Below are positions 63,973-64,000 of a stretch of DNA of 64,000 nucleotides, piece by piece. The first letter of the stretch is position 1, and each line of letters opens with the position of its first letter. The stretch comes from Yoonia sp. (GTDB taxonomy: Bacteria; Pseudomonadota; Alphaproteobacteria; Rhodobacterales; Rhodobacteraceae). Location of the stretch: positions 23,484 to 87,483 of the forward strand of contig NZ_JAGYJK010000013.1 of NCBI RefSeq assembly GCF_018402175.1, given 5' to 3'. A model generated the notes under the pieces. It searched no databases. It was given only the letters and a program-made list of their open reading frames with translations, and was not told where the DNA came from. The translations under genes were made by a program, and so were the position numbers.

Positions 63973-64000
63973 GCGGGCAGTTCACAAGGACTGCCCGCTT
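63973..64000 (+). terminator. Intrinsic terminator at window end
   Basis: GCGGGCAGT, eight-base loop, ACTGCCCGC followed by TT at the window edge: a 9-bp perfect stem just after the symporter stop. The T-tract continues outside the window. Confidence 0.75.

Noticed and set aside
1-64000. CRISPR arrays, tRNA and rRNA genes, IS elements, prophage
   Set aside because: No spaced direct repeats, cloverleaf sequences, transposases, integrases or phage structural genes were seen on either strand.

Overview
The window is GC-rich chromosomal DNA from an alphaproteobacterium, almost certainly a Rhodobacteraceae (Roseobacter-group) species. This rests on the housekeeping block gyrB / lysE-recF / dnaN / dnaA / rpsT / enoyl-CoA hydratase / mutM / ubiE-ubiB, on bacteriochlorophyll genes in the Rhodobacter order bchG / pucC-like / bchP / idi behind PpsR-type operators, and on a Hint-domain protein and dispersed palindromes typical of the family. 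No rRNA, tRNA, CRISPR array, IS element or prophage was seen. Almost all sequence is coding.

Layout. 1-8.6 kb: formate dehydrogenase alpha subunit, YggT, a thioesterase, a UMF1-type MFS transporter overlapping murein endopeptidase MepA, a phytase-like beta-propeller protein, a queuosine-precursor transporter, a small leader-like transcript with a Shine-Dalgarno perfectly complementary to the 16S 3' end, and ArfB. 8.6-10.15 kb: an AT-rich two-gene cassette (proteasome-like family of unknown function plus a 62-residue protein) lies between ArfB and the NAD-salvage genes. 10.15-18.4 kb: pncB, a GT2 glycosyltransferase and pncA; an Hsp70-like ATPase; then trhO, an AbrB-family membrane protein and a frameshifted oligopeptidase B. 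18.5-21.1 kb: a phnD-phnC-phnE uptake operon behind a textbook Pho box. 21.1-33 kb: the replication and ubiquinone housekeeping block, with mutM frameshifted. 33.1-36.6 kb: a small flagellar group (flgD, fliK, flgJ-type, flgN-like) and a small helical protein. 36.8-40.8 kb: the photosynthesis fragment. 40.8-45.6 kb: ChaC, an ExbB/MotA-like plus MotB/OmpA-like pair that looks like an uncharacterised ion-driven envelope motor, and the Hint protein. 45.8-56.1 kb: a complete reductive pyrimidine catabolism locus (preT, preA, rutR, hyuC-type amidase, hydA and a dedicated ABC importer) with RutR operators, interrupted by a GIY-YIG nuclease between palindromes. 56.2-58.9 kb: galactose dehydrogenase and a sugar-acid dehydratase. 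59-64 kb: acsA-adk-DUF4212-actP, an acetate uptake, activation and AMP-recycling operon.

How the genes work together. Pyrimidines are imported, reduced (PreTA), ring-opened (HydA) and decarbamoylated (HyuC-type) under RutR. Acetate is imported by the DUF4212/ActP symporter and activated by AcsA, and the AMP formed is re-phosphorylated by the co-transcribed Adk. BchG, BchP and Idi complete and supply the phytyl tail of bacteriochlorophyll a, so the organism is probably an aerobic anoxygenic phototroph, although the rest of the photosynthesis cluster is outside this window.

Three reading frames (oligopeptidase B, the phnE start, mutM) carry single-base disruptions. They are either real lesions or sequence errors. 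The most promising unexplained items are the AT-rich proteasome-like cassette, the ExbB/OmpA motor pair, the GIY-YIG unit between palindromes, and the leader with both a perfect Shine-Dalgarno and a matching anti-Shine-Dalgarno.
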